Translations under genes and position numbers: made by a program
Shown: positions 47,477 through 58,386 of the stretch, piece after piece
How positions within the stretch are numbered: the first letter of the stretch is position 1
How the letters are laid out: every line of letters begins with the position of its first letter
The notes under the pieces: model-generated
The model's input: the letters and a program-made list of their open reading frames with translations, nothing else
What the model was told of the DNA's origin: nothing
Database searches by the model: none
Assembly (NCBI RefSeq): GCF_047511655.1
Contig: NC_133387.1
Location: 48,290,353-48,354,352, forward strand
Length of the DNA stretch: 64,000 nucleotides
Origin: Castor canadensis
Taxonomy: Eukaryota; Chordata; Mammalia; Rodentia; Castoridae
Reading direction: 5' to 3'

Positions 47477-47789
47477 CTGAGGAAAAACCATAAAGGTAAA
47501 TATTATTAACATACTTATTTAAAAGTATTTTATATGAAGCTTTAAGTGGCAACTTCAACCTATGTATTTTTAACTTGATACATATACAAGTTTTTAAAAA
47601 TTAAAGCACTGGTAAAGATTTGTTGTTGTTTAGAGTCTAGCCAAACTGGATTTCTTAACATATGGTATTGCATATTATATACCAAGGCAGGTCTGAAGGA
47701 ATGCAAGGCTGAACAGTTGTAGACTGCAGAAAACACAAACCTGCCTGATGCCCTTTGTGTAAAAAAAACTAGTATCATATTTGTGAGGC

Positions 47790-48100
47790 AGAACTTCCTT
47801 AAATTCCATGATATACTTTTGCTATTTCCATAATGTATGTGCCTGACTGGCAGTCACTCTGCTTATTGTCCTCAAAATCCTTTCTCCCTCTCTCTCTCTC
47901 TCTCTGTACGTAACTCTGCTCTACTAACTTGCTCCCTGTCTTGATGTTCTGCCTTACCATAGCCCAAAGACAAATGAGCCATGCGATCATGGACTACATC
48001 CTTTAAAACCATGAGCCAAAACAAATCTTTCCACCCTTAAATTGTGTTTCTCAGGTATTCTGTAACAGCAATGGAAACCTGTTTAATGCAATCCTCCTTC
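47790..48100 (+). mobile_element. MaLR-type LTR with CT repeat
   Basis: The end matches 33615-34080: 'gttctgccttaccatagccc', 'accatgagccaaaacaaatc' and 'tttctcaggtattctgtaacagcaatggaaac'. A (CT)n tract at 47886-47905 sits where the family has its pyrimidine-rich part. It lies antisense to CASD1. Confidence 0.75.
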
Positions 48101-48779
48101 CACTGAAAGTCATGTTGGCATCAGAAATGGCAGGACCATGAATGTCTTCATGTACGCTTTGTGTGGTCTGGAAGATTATATCTTGAACTGCACTCACTCT
48201 CCAGCTTTTGGGATCTTAGTCTTCGCCCCTCAAATCTTTTTGTATCAGGTAGAGCAATTTTACATTTTCTAAACTTTCAATTTATAGTCTCACATCCGTC
48301 CAGTACTTACTTTATTAAGCAAAGAACTTATCCTAGAATTCACCCTCCTTAAAAACAGCAAGAAATTGTAAAGAAAAAAGGAGTTTTCACTTTCACAACT
48401 ACCTTTCAAAACTTTTTTCTTATAAAAGGTTTAGAAAACCTATTTACATTTCAGAGGAAAACTCCATATTTGGTTCAGGGTCTCTGTCAAAGGCTCTAGA
48501 AAATCTCTGGGATGCATAGAAGGTTAGGAAATAGAGGAGAGAGGCGGATAACTCTAACACTGGGAAAAAGGTACCAAAGTGAACTTCTCAGGTCTGATTC
48601 AAATGAGTGATTCTCATGGACCAAACACTCAAATTGGAATTATGCCTTTTGTTTGCATTAGTTTTGAGACAAAAGGCACTTAATCTTTTGGATTTGTTTT
48701 TGCATCTATATGAATGGAGAAAAGCTTAATTTTGAAATGTGGATGTGAACATTAAATGAGAAAACATATATGAAGTGTC

Positions 48780-48930
48780 TGTTACATATTAATATAATAC
48801 ATATTGTATTATATAATTATATATTCTGATAATAACATATAATTATAATAATTATATATTTAGATATATAACATATTTTAATTATATATTTAAATATATA
48901 ATTACATATTTAAATATTATAGCTATTAGA
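48780..48930. repeat. AT-rich low-complexity tract
   Basis: About 150 bases almost purely of A and T, with recurring 'ataattatatatt' and 'atatttaaatatata' units and internal dyad symmetry. It is prone to form cruciforms. Confidence 0.9.
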
Positions 48931-50104
48931 ATTCATTAAAAGCATATTAGGTAATTAATAATATATGTGATCTACATTCAGTAGTAAAAACCATGAATGT
49001 AAGGCCTAAATAAAGCCTTTAATAGTTTTATTATAATTAAAATATTACACCAGCTACAATGTAAAATACATATACATACCAAATAGCCTAAGCAAAAGAA
49101 AATCTGGGAACAGTCCCAAGCAAATCACTCTCCTTCTTTCTCTCTTGAACATATTCAAGTCTTGTGTTTTGACATACACTTAGTAAACAATGTGATTGGG
49201 GAGGAGAAAATCAAAGAAACAACCATGGAGAACACAGTTGAGGTCTGAGGAATTATTCTTACTAGCTTCAAATAGATATATAATGATGTTTAAAATTTGA
49301 ACGGCATTTATAACTTGCTGGGTACTGTCCTAATCACCTGTTCTATAGCAAAGTACTTCTGGAAATTTCCATCCAGACCGGCAAAACCGAAAGGTGAGAA
49401 TTCAAAGACTGATCATAAGTCTTCTGATTCGGCTAGGCTGGGAAATACTTTCCAATAAAACACTAGGATTACTGTACATGTTTGAAATCCTAAAGGAGCT
49501 TCCTCAGATAAACACTCTACGATCTCTCTCTCTCATCTCTTTCATACACATACACACTCTCTCACACACACATACAAGCATATATCTCTTTCTGTTCACA
49601 TCTATGAATAAGGGTGAAATGGGTCAGGATATGGCATCTGAAGCTATCTGGATCCTCGTGACTTTTACAATGTGAGACAAATGTTGAAGAGTCATAGCCA
49701 ATAAAACTAATGCTTGGTTCACTCTGTGCTCCCATCTACTCTTTTACTCTGCAATGCAAAGGCTGAGGCCCTCACAACAAAATTAACTGCAAATATGAGT
49801 ATGTGGAGGCTGGTGGCTGGGAAGGCAAGTCATAAGCCTCAGGACCGTTATGTTGGTGTTATTCTATATGTTGCTACTCTCTGCTCCCTTAGACTCCTGT
49901 GTATTGGCGCAATGTGAGTGATGTCCCCTCTCATCCTGTGAGTCGCAAAGTGATATCTGATATAAGTAGGTACCACTACTGTCTACAGAAGTCGTGAAAA
50001 TACTGTATGAATATGGCGTAAAGTTTAAAATTTCATTATTTATTATGTTTGGGGCATCTCTCACCTGCTTGGCAATACTGAGTAAATAGAGGTCTAAAAG
50101 AAAT

Positions 50105-50532
50105 AAAATAAACTAGGTACCAGTGGCTCACACCTATAATCCTAGCTACTTGGGAGGCTGAGATCAGGAGGATCACAGTTCAAGGCCAGTCCAGGCAAAA
50201 AGTTCATTAGACCCACAACAGCTCAGTGTGGGGTGTGTGCTATCATCCTATCTACACAGAAGGCTGAGAGATGGGGATTTGCAGTTCCAGGTCAATCCAG
50301 GCACAAAAATTCATAAAACCTCATCTCAACAGAAAAAAGATGGGCATGGTGGTACACGGCTCTCATCCCAGGCAGGAAGTGCAAAATAGGAGGATTGTGG
50401 TCCAGGCTGGCCTGAGCAAAAAGTAAGCCCTTATCTCGAAAATAACCAGAGCAAAAAGAGTTTGGAGGTGTTATTCCAGCAGTAGAGCTCCTTGAAGCCC
50501 TTCAAAACCCCAGTAACACCAAAAAAAAAAAA
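50105..50532 (+). mobile_element. Composite SINE: three B1 units plus ID, 428 bp
   Basis: Three tandem B1-like units start at about 50117, 50221 and 50341. Each has a 'ctgag/aggag ... gtccaggc/gcctgagc ... aaaa' order. An ID-like unit follows (50459-50520) and an A tail. It is the sense counterpart of the antisense element at 36905-37372. Confidence 0.85.
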
Positions 50533-50587
50533 GTCCCTGAACTGAAGAGAAGAGCTAAGAAACTCTCCTTACTCTTGGCTGGGCTAC

Positions 50588-50672
50588 TCATCTTTTTTCT
50601 TTTTGTTGTCCTGGGGTTTGAACACTTGCAAAGCAGGTGCTCAACCACTTGCATCACACTTCTAGCTGGGCT
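50588..50672 (-). mobile_element. ID-type SINE
   Basis: On + 'cctggggtttgaacacttgcaaagcaggtgctcaaccacttgc' follows a T-rich tail. It is a lone unit with a deletion. Confidence 0.8.
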
Positions 50673-50689
50673 ACTCAACTTTTAGACTT

Positions 50690-51250
50690 TAACTGAAACA
50701 CAACTTCCCCAAGAACCTTGCTCTGATATCAAGATAGTTGGGAAGAACTCCCACATGTTTCCTAAGCCATCTGTACTTAACCATCCACTCACAATGTCCT
50801 CTGATTATCTGCAACCATCTGCAAAATGTAAATCTGACTTGAGCTGTCCCCAGCCTCTGCCCACCTCTCAACCATTACCACACACTGCTCTAGATCTGGC
50901 CGATCTCCAGCCCCATTGATCTTCTTAAGTTCCTTGGATATACAATGCTCCCTTCCACCATAGAACCTAAGTTCTTGCTGCCCACTGAGACTTTATCCCT
51001 GCATTCTCAGTTTAATTTTCTCAGGGAAACCATCCTTAATGCTGCTCACCTTCCCTTCAACTCCAGGTAGGTTATATACCCTCTCTTATTATATTCTATG
51101 ATAGCATTATATTCTTTATTTATGATTACTATCTGTAAGAGAAAAATGTAGGCTCCACGAGGGCAGGAACTACACCTGATTTGGTTTCCACTGGAATACC
51201 TGAAATGGATTAAGTATCAAAATTCGGTTAGGTAACAAATAATTATTGAT
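50690..51250 (+). repeat. L2 LINE 3' end
   Basis: Contains 'ctcagggaaaccatccttaatgctg', 'tttatttatgattactatctg' and 'gtaggctccacgagggcaggaactacacctg', the classic L2 3' phrases. A second short L2-like end lies at about 51270-51350 ('gaacaagagccatatcttg', 'tatggtacttaacacacagtag'). Confidence 0.7.
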
Positions 51251-51429
51251 TCATATTGCCACTTTTGTTAAGTTTCTCGAGAACAAGAGCCATATCTTGT
51301 TTAACCTTGAGCCTCATATCTAGTATGGTACTTAACACACAGTAGATAACTGATAACTATAATTAAATTAAATAATGAAATTTGAATAAATGATGAAAAA
51401 CAAATATGTGACAGGAATTAACATTTTCT

Positions 51430-51605
51430 AAGTGACAAATACTGAGTTAGACCATTTCCAAACATTTAACATAATAACCCTTTGAGAGAGAGATCTTAGT
51501 GTCTCTATTATTATAGAGGAAAGAGGGCCTAGAAAGATTAAATAACTTCCGTATGTTTTCTGCAGTTTAAACTCAAATCTCTTCGCTCCTGAAGATCTTG
51601 TTCTT
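51430..51605 (-). repeat. MIR SINE, antisense
   Basis: On + 'aacataataaccctttgag', 'tctattattatagaggaaag' and 'gaaagattaaataacttccgt' give the complement of the MIR core in consensus order. Confidence 0.65.
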
Positions 51606-51642
51606 GTCAAAAAAATTTCTGTAAGTCAAGACAATTACCTGG

Positions 51643-51748
51643 AGCTAAGTATGGTAGCCCAGCACTCAGAGGCTAAGAAAGGAGGATTGTCAGTTCAAGA
51701 TCAGCTTGTGCTATGCAGCAAGCCCCTATCTCAAAAAAAAAAAAAAGA
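51643..51748 (+). mobile_element. B1 SINE abutting a CASD1 exon
   Basis: A monomeric B1 ('taagtatggtagcccagcactcagagg', 'ttcaagatcagcttgtgctatgcagc', 'ctatctcaaaa') has a 14-base A run at 51733-51746. It lies antisense to CASD1, with its tail about 16 bases from the donor of the 51765-51842 exon. Confidence 0.9.
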
Positions 51749-51764
51749 AGAAAAAGATAACTAC

Positions 51765-51842
51765 CTGTACCACAGAAACAGATGGGTGGAGTTCATTACA
51801 CTCTGCTTTGTTTTTACAACTGCTAGCCCAGATGGAATAGGT
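51765..51842 (-). CDS. CASD1: CASD1 coding exon (26 codons)
   Basis: Acceptor TCTTCTAG, donor CAG|GTAGTT, phase 0 on both sides. It reads TYSIWASSCKNKAECNELHP then SVSVVQ, a hydrophilic loop with two cysteines (likely luminal, inferred) between membrane segments. A B1 SINE (51643-51748) sits only about 16 bases beyond the donor, so the intron starts with a long T-rich tract. This is the smallest of the eight CASD1 exons here, and its skipping would keep the frame. Confidence 0.95.
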
Positions 51843-52337
51843 CTAGAAGAAAAAAAGTACACATCAGTTAACAAAAAGGTTAGACTTCAGCAGGAATAGT
51901 TCTCACATCTTTCATAGTTTTATTTACAACATTATAGTCTATGGCACTATATAAAAAAGCAACAGAAAAATTGCAGGTTTATTCATCACTTGTTTTAGTC
52001 TGATTCATTTCCAAATATGAAATGAGAGAGAGACACCAACAGAGATTTATGCTTTTCTGGAAACAGTGATCATGAGGTAGTGATATCTTTTCACATTAAA
52101 CATCTTATATTTTTTTCCAAATTGGATTACATCCTTTAAAATTCCTATTTCACTAAACTCTTAGTTATTCTTCATATTTAACTTTTATGCATTCTCTTTA
52201 GAATTTATTTCCAGTTAGAAAAGAATTTAAAAAGTAAAGACATTTACTAAAAATATTTGATTACATTCCTTTATCTTAAAGTTAACTTTCTATACCATTT
52301 AAGATTTTGGAAAATTAGGTTATATTTCAAAACTTAC
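51843..52337 (-). other. CASD1: CASD1 intron, 495 bp
   Basis: GTAAGT...TTCTAG intron. It is AT-rich, with no recognised repeat. Confidence 0.85.
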
Positions 52338-52478
52338 CAAGAAAGAAACTACTGAAATAAACAAAAGGAAGTTTGAAATCTTGTTTGAGAAAAGAGGTTC
52401 ACCCTTTCCTTCAGAAAGTACTTGGCGCTTCTGCAAAGCCAGATAAATAAATGCAAACAGCATTCCATGAAAGACTAC
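52338..52478 (-). CDS. CASD1: CASD1 coding exon (47 codons)
   Basis: Acceptor CTATTTTTACAG, donor TTG|GTAAGT (strong), phase 0 on both sides. It reads VVFHGMLFAFIYLALQKRQV (one membrane segment), a polar loop LSEGKGEPLFSNK, and a second membrane segment NFLLFISVVSFL. It matches the CASD1 membrane domain. The intron to the next exon is only 495 bases. Confidence 0.95.
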
Positions 52479-52789
52479 CTGTAAAAATAGAGAAAATTTG
52501 TTTTAAAGTGACTTTTCAGAAACTAGCAAAATATTTGGTTAATGAAGACTATATTAATAAAAGTAAGTAGGTTTAAAAATTTAAAGGTTTAGAGTTCCTA
52601 TGAAGAACTTAAACTTGAGTTTCTATGAACAACACACTTATAGAGTAGAACTTCAAATAATAAAATAAAGCTAGTGATTGTTAGAAACCATAATAAGCAA
52701 CAGACAAGGGAGTGTCTCTCCTGATGGCATGAGATAAAACTGGTTCATCATTAGCAGCCCAGTGGCAAGCAACAGAAAGCACTCATTTC

Positions 52790-52876
52790 TTTCCCTGGTG
52801 CTGGGGAGTGCAGCCAGGGCCTTGGGCATGCTAAGCACATGCCTTGCCCTCCTCAGTCTATACCCCACTCCCAGCA
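52790..52876 (-). mobile_element. ID-type SINE, older form
   Basis: On + 'ctggtgctggggagtgcagccagggccttgggcatgctaagcacatgcc' is the complement of an ID unit close to the ancestral tRNA-like type rather than the B1-linked one. Confidence 0.75.
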
Positions 52877-53124
52877 ACTTAAAAACAGAAACTCTCCTAA
52901 AGACACACGGCAAAACTTACACGCACTCAACTACAGAACACATTTTACATTGATACTTTCAGCCAAATAAAACCAACACTACCACCAGTTCACACTTTTA
53001 AAAAGGGGAATATATATATAAAAATGAAAAATAGTATGGTAGAGCAGAAAGCACACAAACTTTCTTTCTTTTTAAAACAAAGAATAAATAAATAGACTTG
53101 ATATGAATTATCATTACAACAGAC

Positions 53125-53470
53125 TATTTGTATTGATCCCTGCAAAAAACTCATATGCTGAAACCTAATCTCTAATGTGACAGTTTTGGAGACAAGGCAT
53201 CATCCGGGAAGTGATAAGGTCATGAAAGTAGAACCTTTATGATGGGATTAGTACCCTTGCATGAGATTCCAGACAGCTCTCTTATCCCTTCACCACATAA
53301 GAACACAGTGAGAATATGGCTGTCTATGAACAAAGATATAAGTCCTCAACAAACACCAAATCTGCCAGCACCCGAGCTTGGATTTCCCAGTCACACGCAT
53401 CTATGGTATCGTACTAAAGCAACCCATACAGATCAACAAGCATATTATAGTAGACTGCTATGAGACTTCA
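53125..53470 (+). mobile_element. MLT1-type LTR, sense, old
   Basis: Contains 'aaaactcatatgctgaaacc', 'ggtcatgaaagtagaacctttatgatgggattagtacccttgc', 'aagaacacagtgagaat' and 'ccaaatctgccagcacccgagcttgg'. It is the same family and orientation as 29326-29667 but more diverged. Open frames of 60-75 codons in it are not genes. Confidence 0.75.
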
Positions 53471-53634
53471 GCAAGATCTTTTATTCTTATACGCATTAGA
53501 AGCAATAAAGTGCAATGGAAAGTGCAAAGGCACTGGAAATCAGTAATGTCACAGAACAGGCACTAAGAAAACATTTGCAGAAAGGAAAAATCGGTCACAG
53601 ATGGCAAGAAAAGATGAGTGAAGTAATTAGCACT

Positions 53635-53745
53635 TAATTAGTGTCTACTATTCTCTAAATACTCTGCTAGGTGTTTTACATTCTCAGCCAAGTGAACCTT
53701 AACCATCTTTTAAGATTAAGTTCATGGAATAATCAAATACATTGC
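53635..53745 (-). repeat. MIR-like fragment, antisense
   Basis: On + 'tagtgtctactattctctaaatactctgctaggtgttttacattctcagcc' resembles the complement of a MIR 3' half. It is short and diverged. Confidence 0.45.
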
Positions 53746-54217
53746 TGTTTCTTCTTTGAATACTTCTGTCACAAAATCCACATTGCATGGTGCAGCACTC
53801 CATTATAAGTAGTAATCTTAGGTTTTAAGACTAAATCACAAAGCCTTAGAAGCCTGTTGGTATGTTTTCTTTCTCTAATATATACTTCACAACACCAACA
53901 TCTAGGGCACATATTAGGATTCAATAAATATTGTTCTGAAAGGCTGAAGCACATATATATGGACCACCTATAAGTTAAAATTGTAACTCAGACAAAGGCT
54001 ACTTTATAGACAACATTTTTGTAGTATTTTCTTGTTGATAAGTGTATACATGCATACTCTTTTCCTGCTGTAAAGAAAAAGGAGGTGAAGGACTGTTAAT
54101 GACTTACTAGATCAATGTTTCCTTATTCTTAAGCTAAATAAAAACACATTAAAGTCTCCCAATCATTTTCTAACAATATAATTTCAAATGGTAAAACATC
54201 ACAAAGTAAATACATAC

Positions 54218-54319
54218 GTAACGGTCTAACCTCCATCTGAACCACCATTCATATACATTTCCTTTCAGTTCAAAACACTTGGACAACGGCCAAAGAGAAA
54301 AGATCTTCTCAAATGCACC
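54218..54319 (-). CDS. CASD1: CASD1 coding exon (34 codons)
   Basis: Acceptor TTTTTTGTCAG, donor TAC|GTATGT, phase 0 on both sides. It reads GAFEKIFSLWPLSKCFELKG then NVYEWWFRWRLDRY. The aromatic and basic WWFRWRLDRY stretch is highly conserved in CASD1 and its relatives in the Cas1p acyltransferase family. It lies between membrane segments. Confidence 0.95.
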
Positions 54320-56590
54320 CTGACAAAAAAGGAATCCAGAAAAATTAAGTTAGGATACAAGACATTTGCTTTGCAATTCTGCTGGAAAGTGTACTTTTCT
54401 AAAGTTATGATTATATAAAAGCCTCTCAATTTTTAAACTATTCATTTCACTTGAAAATATGATTTCAATTGAAATTCCTTTTAAAATAAAATTATTTTTA
54501 CCAATGAGCAAAAAAGATGACTTAAAGCTTTTGAAACTTACATTTCATATGAAAGCTACTAAGACTATAAAAAAATTTTAACAACATAGTAGCTGGAAAA
54601 TCATTCTATTTATGATTTCTACTCTAGTATGTAAACAGTTAATATTTAGTAATCATACATAAAAATACAAACTACTTCGGCCAATATGGTATAAATATCC
54701 TAAAGAATGATTATTAAGGTTATGATACAGTTTTTCTTTCTCTGAATGTTCTTAATAATATGTAATTAGCTATGAGAGTTAAACAAGTCCTCTGAATTAG
54801 TCACCTTAATCAAACAGACTCAAATGCCATTATTAGGCTTTGAAACAAAGTTTACAATTTTAATCTGGTCAAGTTAGAGAATGGTACCCTCTTATGAATC
54901 TGACAGCCTGGAAAATCTGAGAATGAAGGGGCAGAAGTCTTGGGAACATTCCTGCACATTAATGAAGTCTTTCAAAGAAGAGGACAAAAACCTCCATTTC
55001 CAGACCAAAGAATGACGACAAACTCTATTAAGGAAAGCTCCATTATTGGACCTAATGCCGCAGCATAACAACAACAACAAAAAAATCATGATCTTTTAAA
55101 CAGTTAAAAAAAAAACTGTGAAAATAGTATTTTAGGTAATGCTGAATGAATCCTTAGGTCAGAAGAACTTTGTTACTTTAACGAAACACAATAGTCACCA
55201 TTTAACCACAAAATTTAAAATGCACAGAGCAAATTAAAAACAGCTTGTATCAAAATCTATGCCTTAGAAAATTAAAAATGATTCTTACTAAAAGCTGCAA
55301 TCTAAAGTGCTCAGATCTATATGTATATAGATCTGAATATAGATACAGAATGTAGTAAATATTAAATATAGATATAGTATCTTATTGATCATATATATGT
55401 AGCATGTCTGTGACATAACAGATGTATTTATAACTTAATCTTTTATTTTGAATTACAATTCATTTCTTATGTGATCAATGAACAAGTTTCACTGAGCACT
55501 GCACTGGGCTGTGTACTCTTTTTCTGTGTCTCCAGGGGTCAATGCTGACCCAAAGCTGGAGGAACCTCTTATTCTGTCTATTGAATCTCTGGTCAGCTTC
55601 CTTTCTTTCTCTCAGAAGTGCTCACAGAGTGTTGGGAATTTTAATGAACAACTGTCAAGTAGTTGTTGCCGTTACCTAACTATTTTTTTTATATATTTGC
55701 CTGCTGTTTCCTTATTATTTTGTCTCCTATAAAAAAACCTCTGATGTCATGCAGAAATAGAAGTGGTTTAAAGACTTGTAAGCATGAAAATAAGTATAAA
55801 GGCCTACAAAAAAAAAAACCCTCCCTTAAACAGCTTTGCAGAATTATACATACACACAAAAAAACCTACAGGGCATTTATACCTGACACAGTCTGGTACA
55901 AAACAGTGTACTGGAGATGCAAGTAAACTGTAGAATATGTCAAAACTATATGCATTCAAATTAAAATATTTTATTCTAAATATCATGCTACCTAAGTAAA
56001 ATGTCTGCCTGATAGATTTAACCAGCACACAGATTGACACCCTGCTAAAACAACATAAAATACTGACCATCAAAATGGGAGGATAAAAGGTCAGAACTAG
56101 GAAAATGACCAAAAGTTTCCTTGAATTAAATAAATGACACACACAAACCCTTTGCACCTACATTCATTTTACTAGCTGCCAAAATTTTACTCTATGCAGT
56201 TATGGAAAAATCAAGTAATAGTTTGATGCAATGAATAATGCACTAACCAAGTTGCAAATTCTGTCAAGAGAATTTTGATTTCCACTTAGAGTAGTGTCTT
56301 ATAAGAGGCATTCAATAAACGTTTGATTGATCAAAGTCAAGTAAAATGGATCTGGAACAATTGCCAGAAGAAGAGCTTTAAATTGCTCTTACAACAAAAA
56401 CAGTGGTAACAAAAGTAGATAGGTCTCAAAAGAACTACACTGAGAAGGCAACTACAGAATGACACTTTTATTACAGTCATTAAAAAATGAAGCTAGGAAA
56501 AAAAAAGCTCTGACTCTTCTCACATACTTTAATAGACTTGAACTTTAAAATAAAACATTACAAAACATAAACTGAAAAGACTATACAAAC
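54320..56590 (-). other. CASD1: CASD1 intron, 2.3 kb
   Basis: GTTTGT...GTCAG intron. It holds a perfect 22-base palindrome at 55313-55334 and an A run near 55809. No SINE, L1 or LTR is recognised in it. Confidence 0.85.
55313..55334. repeat. Perfect inverted repeat, 10-bp arms
   Basis: AGATCTATAT, two-base spacer GT, ATATAGATCT. It sits within a locally ATAGAT-rich stretch (55313-55400). Confidence 0.9.
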
Positions 56591-56670
56591 CTGAGAATAT
56601 GCCAAAAAACATATGCATAACAGCAAAAAGGCTAGTTTCAGCAGTAAGCCAAAATGCCAGAAACAATTTC
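56591..56670 (-). CDS. CASD1: CASD1 coding exon (80 bp, phase 1 start)
   Basis: Acceptor TCTCTCTTAG, donor CAG|GTTTGT. The first two bases complete a glycine codon begun in the previous exon. It then reads NCFWHFGLLLKLAFLLLCIC plus FLAYSQ, mostly one membrane segment. The other two frames contain a stop or mismatch the next exon, so phase 1 in and phase 0 out is the only consistent reading. Confidence 0.94.
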
Positions 56671-58229
56671 CTAAGAGAGAAAATATTCAATTTACTAAGA
56701 AATATAAAGCCACATTGTAAAACATATTAAGTACTCTCTGTTTAACATTTTTACACCCTGATTAGTTCTCAAAATAATTTAAGGTTGCATATAGGGATAC
56801 ACAAAATATTAGGTGGTATAAATTATAGTATGACAAAGGGGAAAAAAAGGAATGAGTGTTGCTAGGAATAAGGCTACAATGTGTAACTGATAGCTTATAC
56901 ACCTGCTGCTCATCTACTATAAACATATTTAAAAATACCTCTTGGATTTAATTATATCTATTCATTATTGAAAGTTACAACAAAACGTGGAGTAATATAT
57001 TCAATGTAATGCTGAAAGTCATGTTACTACTGCCTAAATATCAAAGTTCCAAGGACAGCTTAAGTTCCCCAATGGACTAGGATTTAACTATAAATTTTAA
57101 CATATACATATTTAAAATTATGTGTCCAAAGTTTATATATAGATCATTTATTTGATTAATAGGCCAGGTATGTGCAGAAAAAGTACACAATAGAGGCTGT
57201 TCAAAGACACTAATGTACTTTTTTTTTTTTTTTTTTTTTTTGTAGTTCTGTAGTTTGAAAAATTCAGGGCCTCAGGCTTGCTAGGCAGGGGCTCTACCAC
57301 TTCATCCACTCTCCCAGCCGTATTTTGTGTTGGGGTCTTGAAAACTATTTGCCCAGGTTGGCTTTAAATCTCAATCTTCCTGATCTCTGCCTCCTGAGTA
57401 GCTAGGATTATAGGTGTAAGTCACTAGCACCCAGCACTAATGAACTTTTTAATGGAAAATGGAATTCTTTTCTGAAAAATTATTGATATTATAATGAAAG
57501 CAATGGAAAAATATTTTTATATACAATATTTACTTGAAAGTCAAATATACTTTTAAAACATATAAATGTATTACATCTAAAAATATAAAATTCTTTATTT
57601 TTCTAAACAAAGGGGAAGCTTTCATTTTAATAATATGATCTTAAGGGGAAAAAAAAGCATTAAGATAAATGACTGCGGCCTTACTTTGAATATGACCATG
57701 GGAAATTTGAAAATGACAGGTTTTTTTTTTTTTGTGTGTACTTGAGTTCCTTATATGAAAAACAGGTTGAAAATAACTGCTTAAATTGTTGTCTAGAAGA
57801 TAAATGATTAGTGCTTTCAAACTGTTTGACATACGAATGTCAAATATTTGCAAATTAATGTTTACTCAAAATCTCTCTTTCTCTTTATATTTATCTATAG
57901 CTATATATGTAAGCACTTAGCAAAACAGAGCCACCAATACTGAAGTAGATGTGGGCCCTGAAGCTAAATTTGGCTTTCCTCTCTCTATGAAAACTGTTGC
58001 ATTTTTGTTACAGGAAAACATACACATAATTAATGTAAACTAGTATTCTCAGTGTTATATTATATTGCATATTATTTTCTGCAGTGAGCTACTTTGCAAC
58101 TTTTTAGAAATATAGTTTAAAATATCAAAACTATATGCAAATTTAAACTGTCTACACATTTCAATAGAAAGATAGCCTTTAGCAACTAAAACAATGTATT
58201 TATTAACATTAGTAAGAAAGTATATTTAC
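56671..58229 (-). other. CASD1: CASD1 intron, 1.6 kb
   Basis: GTAAAT...CTTAG intron containing one B1-ID SINE (57219-57440). Otherwise it is AT-rich and unrecognised. Confidence 0.85.
57219..57440 (-). mobile_element. B1-ID dimeric SINE with 23-base tail
   Basis: On + a run of 23 T (57219-57241) leads into the ID unit ('cagggcctcaggcttgctaggcaggggctctacc') and then a B1 unit ('ttgcccaggttggctttaaatc', 'gcctcctgagtagctaggattataggtg'). It is in the same orientation as CASD1. Confidence 0.9.
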
Positions 58230-58386
58230 CATTTGCTTTTTTTTGGATTATTTGAGGCCAGAGTGCTAAAGTAACATATATGACAATGAACCACACAGTG
58301 ACCAAGGGGACAAAGTAATAGAATTGATAAGGCCGGTCCATTACTATACATAACACCACTACCAGGAAGTTAAGACGAAATAAGAC
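58230..58386 (-). CDS. CASD1: CASD1 coding exon (157 bp)
   Basis: Acceptor TTTTTCATAG, donor ATG|GTAAAT, phase 0 in and phase 1 out. It reads VLFRLNFLVVVLCIVMDRPY (membrane segment, then loop), QFYYFVPLVTVWFIVIYVTL (membrane segment), and ALWPQIIQKKAN. The MDRPYQFYYFVPL motif is a recognised signature of the Cas1p membrane domain. The match to remembered human CASD1 is nearly complete. Confidence 0.95.

Larger units (their letters stand above)
47477..51764 (-). other. CASD1: CASD1 intron, 4.3 kb, repeat-rich
   Basis: The largest complete CASD1 intron here. It contains a MaLR LTR (47790-48100), an AT-rich tract (48780-48930), a three-B1 SINE, ID, L2 and MIR fragments, and a B1 whose tail nearly touches the 51765 exon. 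48100-48780 and 48930-50104 show no other recognised element apart from a CA/CT-rich tract at about 49530-49590. Confidence 0.85.
52479..54217 (-). other. CASD1: CASD1 intron, 1.7 kb
   Basis: GTATGT...TTACAG intron holding an ID SINE, an MLT1 LTR and a MIR-like piece. Confidence 0.85.

Noticed and set aside
56591..56670. Apparent frameshift in CASD1 at this exon
   Set aside because: Reading with one leading base gave a wrong protein and a clash with the next exon. With the previous exon ending in phase 1, the exon reads cleanly and joins GAFEK in frame.
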